Shown here: piece after piece, positions 35,179-47,786 of the stretch
Layout of the letters: each line of letters opens with the position of its first letter
Numbering within the stretch: the stretch's first letter is position 1
Origin: Brachionus rotundiformis
Lineage: Eukaryota > Rotifera > Eurotatoria > Ploima > Brachionidae
NCBI GenBank assembly: GCA_016802295.1
Contig: JAESIW010000065.1
Span: 868,001 to 932,000, forward strand
Length of the DNA: 64,000 nt
Direction of reading: 5' to 3'
Position numbers and translations under genes: made by a program
The notes under the pieces: generated by a model
The model's input: only the letters and a program-made list of their open reading frames with translations
What the model was told of the DNA's origin: nothing
Database searches by the model: none

Positions 35179-38100
35179 CTCTTTTTCTTATACTACTTTT
35201 CTTTATTCCTTTTAGTAATTTTGTTTTTAAGCAAAATTTTAGTCTAAAATTGTCTTGATTATTTTTGGATATTAATACATTAAAGGTTAATCATGCTCGG
35301 GTTTAAAGAAATTTTTTTCTCGTTTTTACAAGGGCTTAAATGATTAGATAATACAATAATTTCGGTATTAATTTACCGACCGATAATTAGATTCTTGTGG
35401 ATGATTAAAACTTTTTGAAGGTTAAAATAAGAATTTTGTCATCAAGTGTTTTAGCTTTAATGGAAAATTTTTTCTTGTTAATATTGCCATTTTTCATATG
35501 CTTAGAAGACAGGTTTTTGGGATTACTTTTACTAAATTCAAACGATAAAGACATTTAGTTAATTAACTTGTTAATATTTGGATCATTGTGTTAAAATTAG
35601 AGTTTAAACATTAAAAACATTTTAAACGATTAACAATATTGTGAAAAATTTAAGAAATGCCTTTAAAATTGTTAGTAAGATAATTTTTAATCCAAATCAA
35701 TTTTTATTTAAATTTTCAAGCAGAATATTAGAATTCTGTCTATTTGGTAAATGAATAATTAGAATATTACTTCCCTGAAAACTCGGGAATATAAACTCGT
35801 CAAATAGATTCTATTTTTTGCTCTGAAATATATGATTAGATAATATCGCATTATTTAAAAGATCATTTTAGCAAATGAATTGCAATATCTATGTGATACA
35901 AGAATATTTTTCCAAAATTTTTATATCATTTTTGACTATATACTAAAAATAATCAAAGATTCTACCAAAATAATTATTATAATTGATAACTAACACGCAG
36001 ATTATCAAATCTGAATTATCAAATAAAAATAAAAGATCGAACAATTCGATATTTTTAGGCATCAAAATTACTTGGAAATCAGATACCAAAAATTGACCAG
36101 TATCGATTGTTACTAATTAATTGTGCAAATCGAACATCACGAAAATGCTTACTAAATTTTAAATTTTGATGATCGAAATTATTCAAATATATCGAATATA
36201 TTTTTTTAAATTTTGACATTTTTTTTAATTCGAAAAAGCATCGAAAAAAATTCATCAAATATTAGATATACATTTTAATTATCAAAAAAGTATCTGTGTC
36301 ATTTGAGATTCTATGCTCATATTTCAAAATTTACAATATTTTTCAAAAAAAAAAATAAGTTACAGATATTTCTTAAAAAATATTTATTTGAAAAATATAA
36401 TTAAGTTTTGACTAGAAAATAAATTTTGTCATTTTTCGAACCAAATAATTAATTTAACAAAGTAAATTTTTTCGTTATTTAATTGCGGTCATTTGAATGT
36501 CAATTTTTATCACATATTTTTTTAAAAATATTTTTAAATCAAAAAAAAAAATATATTTTTCAAAGTAAAACTTTTTATACGTGTTTAGAATTTCTTATTT
36601 TCAAAATAAACATCAAAAAATTTCATTGCTTTTATTTTTTGTTTTAACATGTCTAGATAATTTAAGTTAATGAATATTTAATAGTTAAAATTTAAAGACA
36701 ACAAAAATGTTTTAAGAAAAATTAGATCATTCAAGTTGTTTAAATATCAAAGAAGTATGTTTTTATTTAAGGTGATGGATTGAATTTTTTCGCCTTAGGC
36801 TGGCTTAAATTTTGATTTATTGACTGATATTAATTAGCCCTAATTTGAATCATTTTTCAAAACCTGAACACTTATTAAAAAAACAATTTAATTCATAGGA
36901 TAATTTATCAAGGTATTTCAATTAAAAAATGTTTCGAATCTCTCATGATTTGTGGGATACAATCAAACTAAAAAGGCCATGAAGAGCAACTATTCTTAGG
37001 CTATTAACTTTTCATAAATTAACTTCCTATTTCATGATGTAGAAAAAATTTTATTTTAGTGAGAAATTTAATTTAGTATGTAGAATTCTACAATTAGAGA
37101 AAGAGAGAGAGAGAAAAATTTTGTTACTAGGTAAAAGCACGGTCTTTGACACATATTCAAGCAAGCTTGACAACGACACAGAAATAAAGTTTGTTGACCT
37201 GTACTTGAGTAAACACCATTTTCAAAGACACTATTACACCTTAAAAAAATATCAAATTTCCGAAATTCTAGCAATCAAATATTCTTACTTTTTAATAAAT
37301 TGTAGAGCTTCAGTTTTAAAATAAATTCGATTGATTTAAATCCTATTTATTTAAGGTTATATGAAAAAAATTTTTTTTTTAAATATTAAAGATACTTAAG
37401 TCCGATATTTGGAATATTTTTGTTTAGCTAAGCACAGTTTCGGGACACTTAAGCCCTATTTACATTAGATTTGACTAGATATTTATTTTATGAGCTCGTA
37501 TAATCGATATAAATTTGCTATTTTCGAACAATTTATGTTTATCTTTTGATGATATATCAATATTTGCGATATTTAACGAGCTCTCTATCTTCGAGCCAGA
37601 CTCGGACTAACTCACGACGAGACCTGGCCCCGCTTGCCTCTGATCTAAACCTTAGAAAAATCTTGAAACTTATGAATTCGTAATTAAAAATAAATTGAAG
37701 CTTTCAATAAAGATCCGTCAATTCAATCAATCTCGAGATTCTATTTTTTTGTTATCTTATTTATTTATCTGGTTATCTTTTGAGTATATTCTTATCCCGC
37801 TGCAATAAACTATGTTTTGATTTTAATGCTGATCGAGCGAAAAATCTCAATGTGCTCGAGATGTGTTGATTTCGAATTTCCGCTTTAAAACATTCTTTGC
37901 CTCAGTAAATATTTGAGTAGCACAGGGCGTTGGAATTTTTCCTATTGTAAATGGTAAATATTTGAACATCCGTGTTCTTGGGCGAACAGAAAAAATATTC
38001 ATTTAAGCTGGGAAATTAAGCAGAGCGACAAGTGTATTGAATATCGGCTGTCGAGTCGCATATCTATTGTTTACCGCTATTTAAAGGAAATTTAAATTTT

Positions 38101-40921
38101 CTAATTTTCTGAAAATTAATTTTCTATTTTCTTCAATAGCTGTTATCTAGTGCATTATTTTTAAATTCTTTTTTTAAATCTTACACCATATAATTAGATA
38201 TTTTCATTTTATTAAGCTTGAATTGGTCTGTGTTTTTAATATAGGCCAACATTTTACACTTCAGTTTTCAGTATATATTTTTTTAATTTAAAAAAATAAA
38301 AAAAAATAAAAAAATAACAAAAAAAATAATTGTGTTTTTGTTAAAATGACCCTTGGGATTCAGAACATGTGCTTGTAAACGCGCGCATTTCATAGCTAAA
38401 CGCTTTCTGATAAGCTCTTGTGGTAAAATTCAAATTTGTAATTAATTTTTTTTGGTTGTTTTCTTTTTTTTTCCATTTTCTCATTTTAAAAGTCCCATTT
38501 TTGAGATCAATTTGGAGAGATAAATTGACACTTAGAATTCAAATCCATCTCCGAGCAACAATATCTGATTTAGATCAAATAGTTTAGGCTAATTGTCAAG
38601 CAAAAGATGGTTTAGTTCAACAATTTGAATAAATTTTATTATTAAATAATCAACTAGGTCAATTAAAGCTAAATTAAAAGCAGATTATATTTTCTCTTAA
38701 GACCAAACTCAAACATACAAAAATCAAGAATACAAATCTTAGAATAAAAGGCTTCTCAAATATTTTTTTAAGGCTTTATTTTTTGGAAAAAAAAGTTCAA
38801 CACTTTTTAAAAGTCAATTTAAATTTCTTCTCTATAGGCTTTAATATTTGTCAAGTGACAGGCTAAAATTTAAATTTGACCGAAATATTTCAAGGTCTAT
38901 TCAAAAGTTCGGTCCTATTCATCAAATGCCTTGGATATCAGGATTAGGCTAATTTAAAATGCAAATTTTAGTTGTCAAGTGAATGGGACTTGAGAACTAC
39001 GGTATAAATTTGATACAATTTAATGACTCGGAGGGGCCCTGGCCTCGGCTTCGAAAAGTAAGAAAACAAAAAAGTTCTCGAAATGGATTTAATTGCAAGG
39101 AAACACTTAAGGCACATTTTTAATTATAGTTCGCGCACAAAGTAATTACTAATCGAACATAAAAATAGGGTAATTAGTTTCTAATTCATTTGCGAGCATA
39201 GAAGAGAAAATAGCAGCAAAATTGCAAGAATCTTTTTCTTTCTTGTTTGCTTGCAAGTTTTGAAGAAATAGTTTTAATTAACATCTAAATAGGCATGAAA
39301 TTCAGTAGTCTCGATGACGAGAATACTTAACTAATTCGCTCTCTTGGGCTTAATCATGGTTCGACCACGAATTGCCAATGTTAGATAAAAAATCAATATT
39401 TCTTAGGAGATATTTTTCGAAAACTGTGCCTCCCTTGAGGTACATTTCGAAATGATTGATAGAGATATCGATTAGAAATCAATTTTTCTATTGTGCTCAG
39501 CCACAATTGCTCATTCCATTCAAAAATGCATCCTTATCTATCTATAAGAAATATTGAGCCAAGCGAAGATAAATTAAGTGCTTGTGAGTGATTTAAGTCG
39601 TGTCCCGATTCTAGACCAAAACGGAAAACCCTAATCAGGTAATAATCGAAATAGATAAAATTCATATAAAAATAAACCAAATATCTATTTAGATTATAAG
39701 TATCATTTTATTAGTGTGATCCTTTGTGAGCTTAGAGCCAAAGCCGATTTTGTGTAGTGCTTTTTGTTTTTAGTTCATCAATATTTTTAAAGATAATTTT
39801 ATCAAAGAAAAAATAGGGAAATATAATTTTTATTCTTTTTTTTTTTTGGTTTAAAATACTTAATTAAATAAATACTTTAAATGGCTTAAAATAATTAAAT
39901 AGAAAAATTTTTAATAATAAAATAAAATGGAAGTTGAGAGAAAAAAATAAACAAGTTGTAGCTAAAATTTTTAATTACTTCTATTGAATTAAATTCTAGG
40001 TATTGCGAGTTTAGAATTAAAAAAATAAAAATAAAAAAGTTTAATTAGAATAGGTGTAAACAATAGCTTGATTAAATTGAATGGAAATTTGGCCAAATGA
40101 GAACCGGTTTTGGATATTTATGATCATTAAATGCTGAAGCGTGATGTTTAATTAAGCTTAGAAAGAAAAATAGTTGTACACTTCCGAAGCGATGCTCATC
40201 ATAATATAAACAAAGATTCTCAGGCCAGAAACGACTGATACTAATTAAGGAAGCGATTTTAGCGCTTATTTAAATTAGGCAAAGATAAACAATCAAGAAA
40301 TATGTGTCTCATAACTAGTTTAGAACGGTATAACATGATCAGGTGAAATTTAATTTACAAACTTAGAGAATATTCATTAGAGTGAGTCCAATGGACCAGT
40401 TATTAGTATCCTAAAGTATGCCACTCTTCTTGAAGCTAGAAAATATGCTGCCAATTAAATCAAACTTTATTATTTGGCATATCAATAAATCATTTGTAGA
40501 TGTGAATCAGATTGGTAGTTTAACAATTTGATTGATTTAAGAAAAAAAAAAATTTGCATTCATTCAAATTTTCTTGAAACTCGATGGAAACGCGATGTTT
40601 AACGATGGCAAATTAGCATAATTTAAACTAGTTGGAGAGCAGAATTCTGGGCGATCTGAAAGCTATTATGTTTTAGTAGCTAACAATTTTTTCTCTTTTG
40701 GTTGCAAATTTTTTTTAGTTTCGGGGGGCTCATCTTTCAAAATTATGAATTCTTTATAACAAATATAATTAATCGTTCAAAATATATAATTTTATATTTT
40801 TTTTTGAGAGTTAATAAACAAGTCTTGCATTCAAATTAAACTTTTTAGCTTAGACTCGCTTGAAATTTTCTCTTTGAACGATAGTCAACGACCTAAATTT
40901 TGAAATAATTCTAGATGAAAA
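35179..40921. other. Long gene-free region upstream of the nuclear receptor
   Basis: 5.7 kb without a supportable ORF. From about 37430 to 40400 the composition is less AT-rich than elsewhere, with islands such as CCAGACTCGGACTAACTCAC (near 37597), GCGCGCATTTC (near 38379) and GGAGGGGCCCTGGCC (near 39030). That is what one would expect of 5' UTR exons or cis-regulatory DNA of the downstream receptor gene. A GAGAGAGAGAG run lies at about 37100-37112. The frame at 37121-37324 has no recognisable content. Confidence 0.4.
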
Positions 40922-42772
40922 ATGTACAATACTACTAATAGTTCAAACACGAGTCAAAATACGAATATTGTAGAGACTTTGAGCTCAGCCAATTCCCAAA
41001 TGATGCCATATGCGAACAATGTCTACTATGATCAAAATCGCTACGGGACTGTTTCAGCTCATTTGAATCAGTTCGTAGCGCCGCAAAGCACCGCTGGCTC
41101 TCAGCTCAATGATGACTTGATGATGGTAGATTTGGATTTTTCCATTCTAATGAACAGCAGCCAGACTCAGTCCCAATCAGCTAATCGGCCTAGCCATCGC
41201 GCGGCCAAATCCAATCAATTTTACTCTTCAATGCAAAGACCAGCTCAAATGAGCACGCCCTCTGTGCTTGGACACTACCACAATATTCACCAAGATGACC
41301 AATTGTACTCCAATTATACTCACAATTATCCCAAAATGAACCAGAATGTTTCAAACACTCAACAGGTGCAGAACTTAAATGCCGACTTTAGTACCACTAA
41401 TGTAGACCTGTCCAATACGGATTTGGATTCGATTTTGCTCGACGACTACCTTGATCCCACAAATACATTATACGAACAGAAAATGCCCAACTACCAATTA
41501 AACTCACATCAAATGTCCACTCAGCACAGCCAAATTCAGCCAATTAATTTATCCGAACCAAGCAAAGCCACCAAACGACCCAGTAGCACAATTAAACCAT
41601 CGAGTTCATACATTAACCAAGTGCAAAAAAGCAAAAAGCTCAAGCCAGATTACTACGATACAAGTCAAGGATATGAGCAGTCGAATCAGGCCAATTACTC
41701 CAAGTACAAGCGATACGATGAGTTTAAGTGCTGGGTATGCGGCGACCAATCGTCTGGCAACCATTACGGTGCACTGACATGCGAGGCGTGCAAGTTGTTC
41801 TTTAGGCGACACTCATCGGCAATTATGTCCATGAATAGCTCATCAAATTCGCCCACTTCAACTTCATCGACCGCATCGTCTTCGTCCAACTTCACCACAT
41901 CAAACATTTCCCATTGCATTCAACGCAATTGTCAAATAACTCTTCAAACAAGATCATCATGTCCCGAGTGTAGATACCGCAAGTGCATAGCAGTTGGCAT
42001 GGGCCTCAATCGCACCACTTTTGGAAGACACACTTCCATACAAAAATCAAAATACAATGCCAAATGTAATGACCTATTCGCCGAAATAATGAAGTTGTTT
42101 GTCAGCCTAAAAGAAAATCTAGGAAATAAGCTTATTAATTTAAATGACTTAAATTTATTTCAATTGTCTAATTTAATTATTCCAGTCAGAATGCTCAATA
42201 GCCCAGCAGCATCTAATTCGAACATGAGCAATAGCCACGGGTCTAGCGTTAACAACATGATTGTTAATCGGTACGATCTAGAAGCTTATTTGTTCAAGTT
42301 TTACTCAGATGTAGTCGATTTGATGACTCCACAAAAGGCCAGTTCGGCAAACGAAAAAATCCAAAAAATTCCCATAAATATCCTCATTACTTTTTGTCTC
42401 ATATTCGGCTACAATTTGATCAACGACATCTCGGACTCGTCCACAAAAAGCCTCTGCAAATCCAACTTCAATCTTACCACAAACAACTATCAGCTGAAAC
42501 AAATACTCAAACAAATAAAGCAAATAGACCAACAATTTGAGACATTTGCCATAAGAATCAAAATCATTTACTTCTTGTTAATAATGTACACTTCGTTCAG
42601 TATGTGCTCCGAACAGGCTGATGACTACTTTTTGCTATCAATAAACAACGACGAAGTAAACGATATCCAAAGAACTTTTTTGGACCTGCTCAATTCAGAG
42701 CTGGATTTCCAGAAGAATACGGTCGCATCAACAAGAGTTTCTTTGCTTCTCAAGCTCGATCAATTTATATAA
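40922..42772 (+). CDS. Divergent nuclear receptor with a split DNA-binding domain
   Basis: An intronless 616-residue ORF. Residues 1-265 are Asn/Ser/Gln-rich and disordered. The zinc-finger domain starts at Cys270: CWVCGDQSSGNHYGALTCEAC, with P-box CEACK followed by KLFFRRH. Finger 2 runs from C332 (CIQRNC ... CPEC) to RYRKCIAVGMG. Between the fingers is a 41-residue spacer, Ser/Thr/Asn-rich, where receptors normally have about 15. A divergent helical ligand-binding-like region follows. It ends at TRVSLLLKLDQFI, which resembles helix 10, so a normal helix 12/AF-2 is not visible. Nuclear receptors are ligand- or constitutively controlled transcription factors. The P-box differs from the usual EGCKG and ESCKA types. 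It is less AT-rich than its surroundings. The ATG at 40922 is the first in frame. Confidence 0.9.
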   Translation: MYNTTNSSNTSQNTNIVETLSSANSQMMPYANNVYYDQNRYGTVSAHLNQFVAPQSTAGSQLNDDLMMVDLDFSILMNSSQTQSQSANRPSHRAAKSNQFYSSMQRPAQMSTPSVLGHYHNIHQDDQLYSNYTHNYPKMNQNVSNTQQVQNLNADFSTTNVDLSNTDLDSILLDDYLDPTNTLYEQKMPNYQLNSHQMSTQHSQIQPINLSEPSKATKRPSSTIKPSSSYINQVQKSKKLKPDYYDTSQGYEQSNQANYSKYKRYDEFKCWVCGDQSSGNHYGALTCEACKLFFRRHSSAIMSMNSSSNSPTSTSSTASSSSNFTTSNISHCIQRNCQITLQTRSSCPECRYRKCIAVGMGLNRTTFGRHTSIQKSKYNAKCNDLFAEIMKLFVSLKENLGNKLINLNDLNLFQLSNLIIPVRMLNSPAASNSNMSNSHGSSVNNMIVNRYDLEAYLFKFYSDVVDLMTPQKASSANEKIQKIPINILITFCLIFGYNLINDISDSSTKSLCKSNFNLTTNNYQLKQILKQIKQIDQQFETFAIRIKIIYFLLIMYTSFSMCSEQADDYFLLSINNDEVNDIQRTFLDLLNSELDFQKNTVASTRVSLLLKLDQFI

Positions 42773-42893
42773 ATTTAAAATTAAATGTGTACTCAAACGG
42801 TGTTACGTCAATGATAGCAATTAGATAGAGACATATGGAGAGAAATGAGTTGTTAAGGTGCTTATTACATGAAATTTTTCAAAATTATAGCAA

Positions 42894-42927
<34 letters not shown>

Positions 42928-45172
42928 AATATATATGATTTTAGTTATTTTTCCTTTAATTATTTACATAACGAGCTTAAATGGCTGAGCTTAATTTTTT
43001 TAAGTTTTTTTTTAAATTTTTTTTCTAGTTTTTAAACAGTTTTGAAAAACTGACATGACCGATTAATCGAATTGTAAGTGCAAGTTTTTGTTCTATTAGA
43101 TCAATTTTTGTCGTTTTATTAACTATTATTTTAATTCTTTTTTTCAATTTTTTAATTGTAAATCTTTTCTAAAAATCATAGTTTTAAATTTTAATAAAAT
43201 TTCTATTCAAAAATCAATTATTTTTTTCTGAATTAATTTCCAAGCAACCATCAAGCGTTTAAAACTAGACATTAGAACTTGTCAAACTCACGTGCATTAA
43301 TTTATCATATTTTAAACAAGGCAAAAAGCACTCTGGCTCTGGTCAAGATATTTCAGAGATCGTTTGGTTTAAGTGAATAATTGTTTACTTTTATTAAAGT
43401 TAATGTCGAATGGCATATTTGGGTCAACTAATAAGTGTGTGCATTAAGGAGTCTTGAGGGCAAAATAATCAAAATTGTTGGAACCATAAAGAACTTATCA
43501 AAAATATTTGCCCAGTTCTCGGATAGTCATGAACCAAGTCAAAGAGATTATTTCAAACTATTTCAAAACAGATAAATTGATTTATTTAGTTTAATTAGCT
43601 TTTAAGGCTTAGAGATAAGTATTTTCAAATCTAATCACCATTTAGTATGGAATCTGTTAAGAAAGATCTATTGATTAAGCGTATATGAATTAAGAAGAGA
43701 TTTATCTTTTATGTGTCGGGCCTCGCAGTTCCTTCAAACTCTCTATTCTTAATTAAATCAATTTAGAATTAATAAAATATAAAACTTCATTAATCATGGT
43801 GTCTCGAAATTAGACAGTTTTTTCTATTTGCATTTTGTAGTTAATCTATTTTAATTACATCATTTGTCTAATCTCTTATTCAAAATGATTTGAATTAGTA
43901 TGGACATTTTTGTAAGAAAAACAAGACAATATTGGTCCTCAGACTCGGTGTAGTGATTGCACTAAAGCGAAAAAAAATTCCATCAAAATCATTGATTAAA
44001 GCAGCAATAACATAAATTGAAAAATTTGCTTTTTTCATTCAAGCTTGAATATATACAACTTATTAAATAGTAAAATAATTTAATTAATTTGCCTTGTTGC
44101 TACTGCTGCAAATTTTATATTTCCTTTCGACTATAAAAAAGCAATATAAAATCGGAATTATATCAATTAATCAAATAAATTTTAATATTTTTCAGTTGAC
44201 TGCCAAGTGAATCGGAATTTGCTTCAAATATTTACAATCTGTACTGAAGCAATAATGATTTGAAAAAAATTACATTTTTTTAATTAATCGAATGATCTGG
44301 TAAATATTTGATAGCAAAATATTAAGTAATTTAGAATTGTTTTTAAAGATTAAAGCATATATTCATGAAATGAGCTATCATATGTTATGAATTTCATATT
44401 TTTATTAAGAAATTTGAACAACATTTTTGAAAAAATAAAACCATTTGTTACTCAAAAAAAAATACTAAGCTCTCAGGAATATCTTAAAAATTGAAAAATA
44501 TTCTTTTTACATGAAACGATTATCAAATTTAATTTTTAGTCTCTTGACTAATATTCCTAAAATTTTTTTGTTGTTTTTACAAAATTTAACTAATCAATTT
44601 TGTAATATTTTTATTGACAAGTTGAAACAAAGAAATTAAGAAAAATACATTTTTATCACAAAATTAAATATAAAAAATCTTTTCTTTTTTATTTTAGTTT
44701 TTAATATTCTACATTTATTAATGAACTTTCGGCATTTAGATTAAGCTTTCTTTTTATCTTGTAATTTAAATATGATAAAATTGTTTTTTACAGCAAATAA
44801 ATAAATTTAATTTTGATCACTTGAAATTTTAAATTGTCTAGCGATAAGTCCAAAAAAATTTGAATTAAGAAATATAATTTAATTAAAAAAGCTAACTATA
44901 TCTTCAAAGTTTCAAAATTCTAATAGATAATTTTTCATATATCAAGCTTTTTTAAGATTAAATACAATTTAAATTAAAAGTTAAATAGCAATTAATTGCT
45001 CAACAGAATTAAGCCATTTCAGCTTTTCGAATACACTCATTCTCTGAATGATACTTTATATCTTACCTAGTTAAGAACCAAATTTTTTGATAAGACTTAA
45101 AATCGTACCATTTAATGCCTTATAAATATTCTTTTAAATTGAATTGAATAATTTTTTTCTCAAAAATCAAAA
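42773..45172. other. Intergenic, 3' of nuclear receptor
   Basis: 2.4 kb of AT-rich DNA. An AT dinucleotide-rich microsatellite (ATATATATATATATATA) sits at about 42892-42938, probably in the receptor 3' UTR. No further gene is seen. Confidence 0.45.
42892..42938. repeat. AT-rich microsatellite
   Basis: Imperfect AAATAT and AT dinucleotide units, with an uninterrupted AT run of about 16-18 bases. Confidence 0.9.
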
Positions 45173-46425
45173 ATGCAATTAGCTCTGAGTATTCTATTCA
45201 TCTCATTATCTTTATCATTTTCACAAATTACCCAAACTCCTAAACCAACGACTACTCGTAAAAATGACTGTTTTGAACTGTCTCCATTTTGCAGTTGCCT
45301 TGGTGGTCCATTTTATATTTATTGTGGCAGCTTTGACAGTTTTTCCCAACATTATTAGGAGAAGTACGTAATATTACAACACTTACCTTGTATCCTAGAA
45401 AGCCTGCAATTTTAGACAATTCTCTAAATTTAACGGGACTTAAATTGATTGATATTGTTATTTTAAACAATATAGCTGGAATTGATTTGAACCAAAATCC
45501 ATTCGAAAAATGGACCTCTAAAGACAATTTGAGTTTAAAATTTTTTAGCTCTAATTTCTCACAGGTAATGGAGTGTAAATCAAGCCAAATAAACAGTGAC
45601 TTTAGACCAATTTTTTCCTCATTCAGAACAGTTCTATTTGGTTATGGGAATTCATATACAGTTCAATTATGTCCATTGTTGTTCTATAATGCATCTCTTA
45701 GTTATTTGAATGTGACTGATATATCGACAACAATTCAGCCAATATTTTCAGACATTCTTGGTCTGAACACCATTTATTCGAATATTGATATACTGTTGAT
45801 ACTCAACGGTAATGGTGCAAGAATTACCAAAGGTTTAATGAACAGACTTATTTTTGAAAATTTAAATACTGTCTGGATTTCCAATACAGCTTTGCAAAAG
45901 ATAGATGATGACGCATTTTCAAACATTTATAGCATGAGATTTTTAAATTTTAGTATTGTAAATTTTGAAAAATTTTTCAAAAATTCAACTAATAAATGGA
46001 TGCAAAATCTTAATTCGAAAATTCAGATAGATTATACGAATCCTGAGTCATTAGCAGAAAATCAAAACAACTCGCTCTTGGTAAATTTGAATCCTTTACA
46101 TTCAAATTCATTCTTCTATTTCACCGATGAAGATTATGACAATTTTCAATACTTTCCTCATAATAATTATGTATTTGCTAGAATTGTTATGCTTTATCCT
46201 TTAAAATGCTCCAAGACAATGAACTTTCTTTTAAAAAATGTCCAATATTATCCTTTAGGATTCAATAATGTAAATACAACTGCTACATATAATTGCATTC
46301 CTGAATTACCACCAAACCATTCTACAACTACAGACAATCAGATTTACACAACAAGTAATAAGGGTGTTAAAAATTCAAACTCTTTTTATGGTATAATATT
46401 AATTTTTCTGATGGTAATTAGATGA
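45173..46425 (+). CDS. GPI-anchored LRR-like surface protein with a one-base frame break
   Basis: The first frame (45173-45355) gives a signal peptide MQLALSILFISLSLSFSQ and a cysteine-rich cap (CFELSPFCSCLGGPFYIYC). Reading then continues one frame over as FPTLLGEVRNITTLTLYP to the stop at 46425. The frames would join if the T run at 45340-45344 had one more T. The body has degenerate leucine-rich features (LIDIVILNNIAGIDLNQNPF; LNTVWISNTALQKIDDDAF), many N-glycosylation sequons and paired cysteines. The end NSNSFYGIILIFLMVIR is a typical GPI-attachment signal. A 20-base GT...AG segment would also restore frame but is too short to be a credible intron. So this is either a sequencing/assembly indel or a recently broken gene. 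Ligand and role are unknown. Confidence 0.7.
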
Positions 46426-46499
46426 GTATTTAAATAAAAATAAGTTAATTTAGGTAATTTTTGATTAAATTTTTTATTAAAATTACAATTAAAATCTTC

Positions 46500-47236
46500 T
46501 ATTAATAATAATAATAATAATGATAATTGCTAGACTTTTGCGTGAAGTCTGGATTAATCAGACTGTTACCAATATTAGTCACTCAATATGTTATCTAGTT
46601 TGTTTTTGAATAAGTCAATTGTTTTCGATTCGATTACATCATTTGTCAGTTTGTTCCAATCGCTAACAACTCTGTTAGTAAAAAAATTTATACCTCGGTA
46701 AGCAATTTTTGTAAGTTCTCTTCTTACTCTGTAACGATTACCTCTTATAGTATTATATGTACTTACACCTTCCAAATGTTCGCTATACCAATTTATCTCG
46801 TCAAGTCCATTCATGAACTTGTACATTTGTATTAGATCCCCGCGTCTCCTTCTTGTCGAAAGTGTTGTAAGATTCAGTTTTTTGAGTCTTCCTGAATAGC
46901 TTAGCTCACTAAATCCATTTATGTTTCGTGTAGCTCTTCTCTGTACTCTCTCAAGTGTATCAATATCTTTCTTCAGGTATGGATTCCAAACTGAGACTGC
47001 ATATTCGAGATGGGGCCGAACTAGACTTGTGTACATTTTTTTATAATACTTGAATCATGGTGACTGAAACCATTTAATACTTGCCGAAGAATTCTGTTTG
47101 TTCTTGCCGATGAAGCACATATTTGCTTACACCATTTCATGTCGGTATTTACTATGACTCCTAGATCTTTCTGTTCAGAAGCCTTGGTCAATTTGTGGAC
47201 TACATTTTCCTTAGATATATATATATTAAAAAGCAC
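46500..47236 (-). mobile_element. LINE (CR1/Jockey-like) 3' end copy
   Basis: On the minus strand two overlapping frames read the C-terminal domain: DLGVIVNTDMKWCKQI, SSARTNRILRQVLNGFSHHD, then SLVRPHLEYAVSVWNPYLK, LERVQRRATRNINGF and STRRRRGDLIQMYKFMNG. The copy is better preserved than its siblings, with a single frame change near 47030. It is truncated 5' within the RT-distal region. The 3' end carries a typical trinucleotide tail (ATT units; plus-strand AATAATAAT at about 46502-46522). Confidence 0.92.
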
Positions 47237-47786
47237 TTCTTTAAATTAACATATAAACACTTCTTAAATACTCTATAAAAATTTAAATTCAGTTCTTGAT
47301 TTGGTTATTAATTTAAACATTCAAATTAATGGTGAATTACAATTTGCACCTAAAAATTACTTATATTAAAATCAAAAGCACCTCGCGTATCTTCAAAACT
47401 AATATTTTTAAGGTCTCATAAACCTTTCAATCTATCATTAATTCAATTAAAATATCGCTATTATCATCTACGATTAAAAAACGAGATCAAGTCTTTAAAT
47501 TTAGTCCAAAATAAAATTTATCTCAATCAGTGTTTGACTGTTTGTTGATACCAGATTGGCGTTTTTGAGATTTTACTTGAACAATAGTGAAAAAGATTTG
47601 AATTTTTAAACCTTGTTTTTATTTCAAATAATTAAAACAAAATTAAAATAAAATAAATAAATTAGTTAATTTACACAATGACTAATGTAGACCAAATGGG
47701 TACAAATAGAATGCCATTTTGGAAGAAAACACTTCATTTCTTTAAATTTCTTAAAATTCTAACAAATATTTAAAATTTTAAAAATT
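47237..47786. other. Intergenic
   Basis: AT-rich DNA after the LINE 5' truncation point. Nothing supported. Confidence 0.4.

Noticed and set aside
37121..37324. 67-codon plus frame near a GA microsatellite
   Set aside because: Overlaps an equally long opposite-strand frame, no recognisable motif, no splice or composition support.
45339..45358. A 20-nt GT...AG intron restoring the GPI-LRR frame
   Set aside because: Shorter than any plausible spliceosomal intron; a one-base length error in the T run is simpler.
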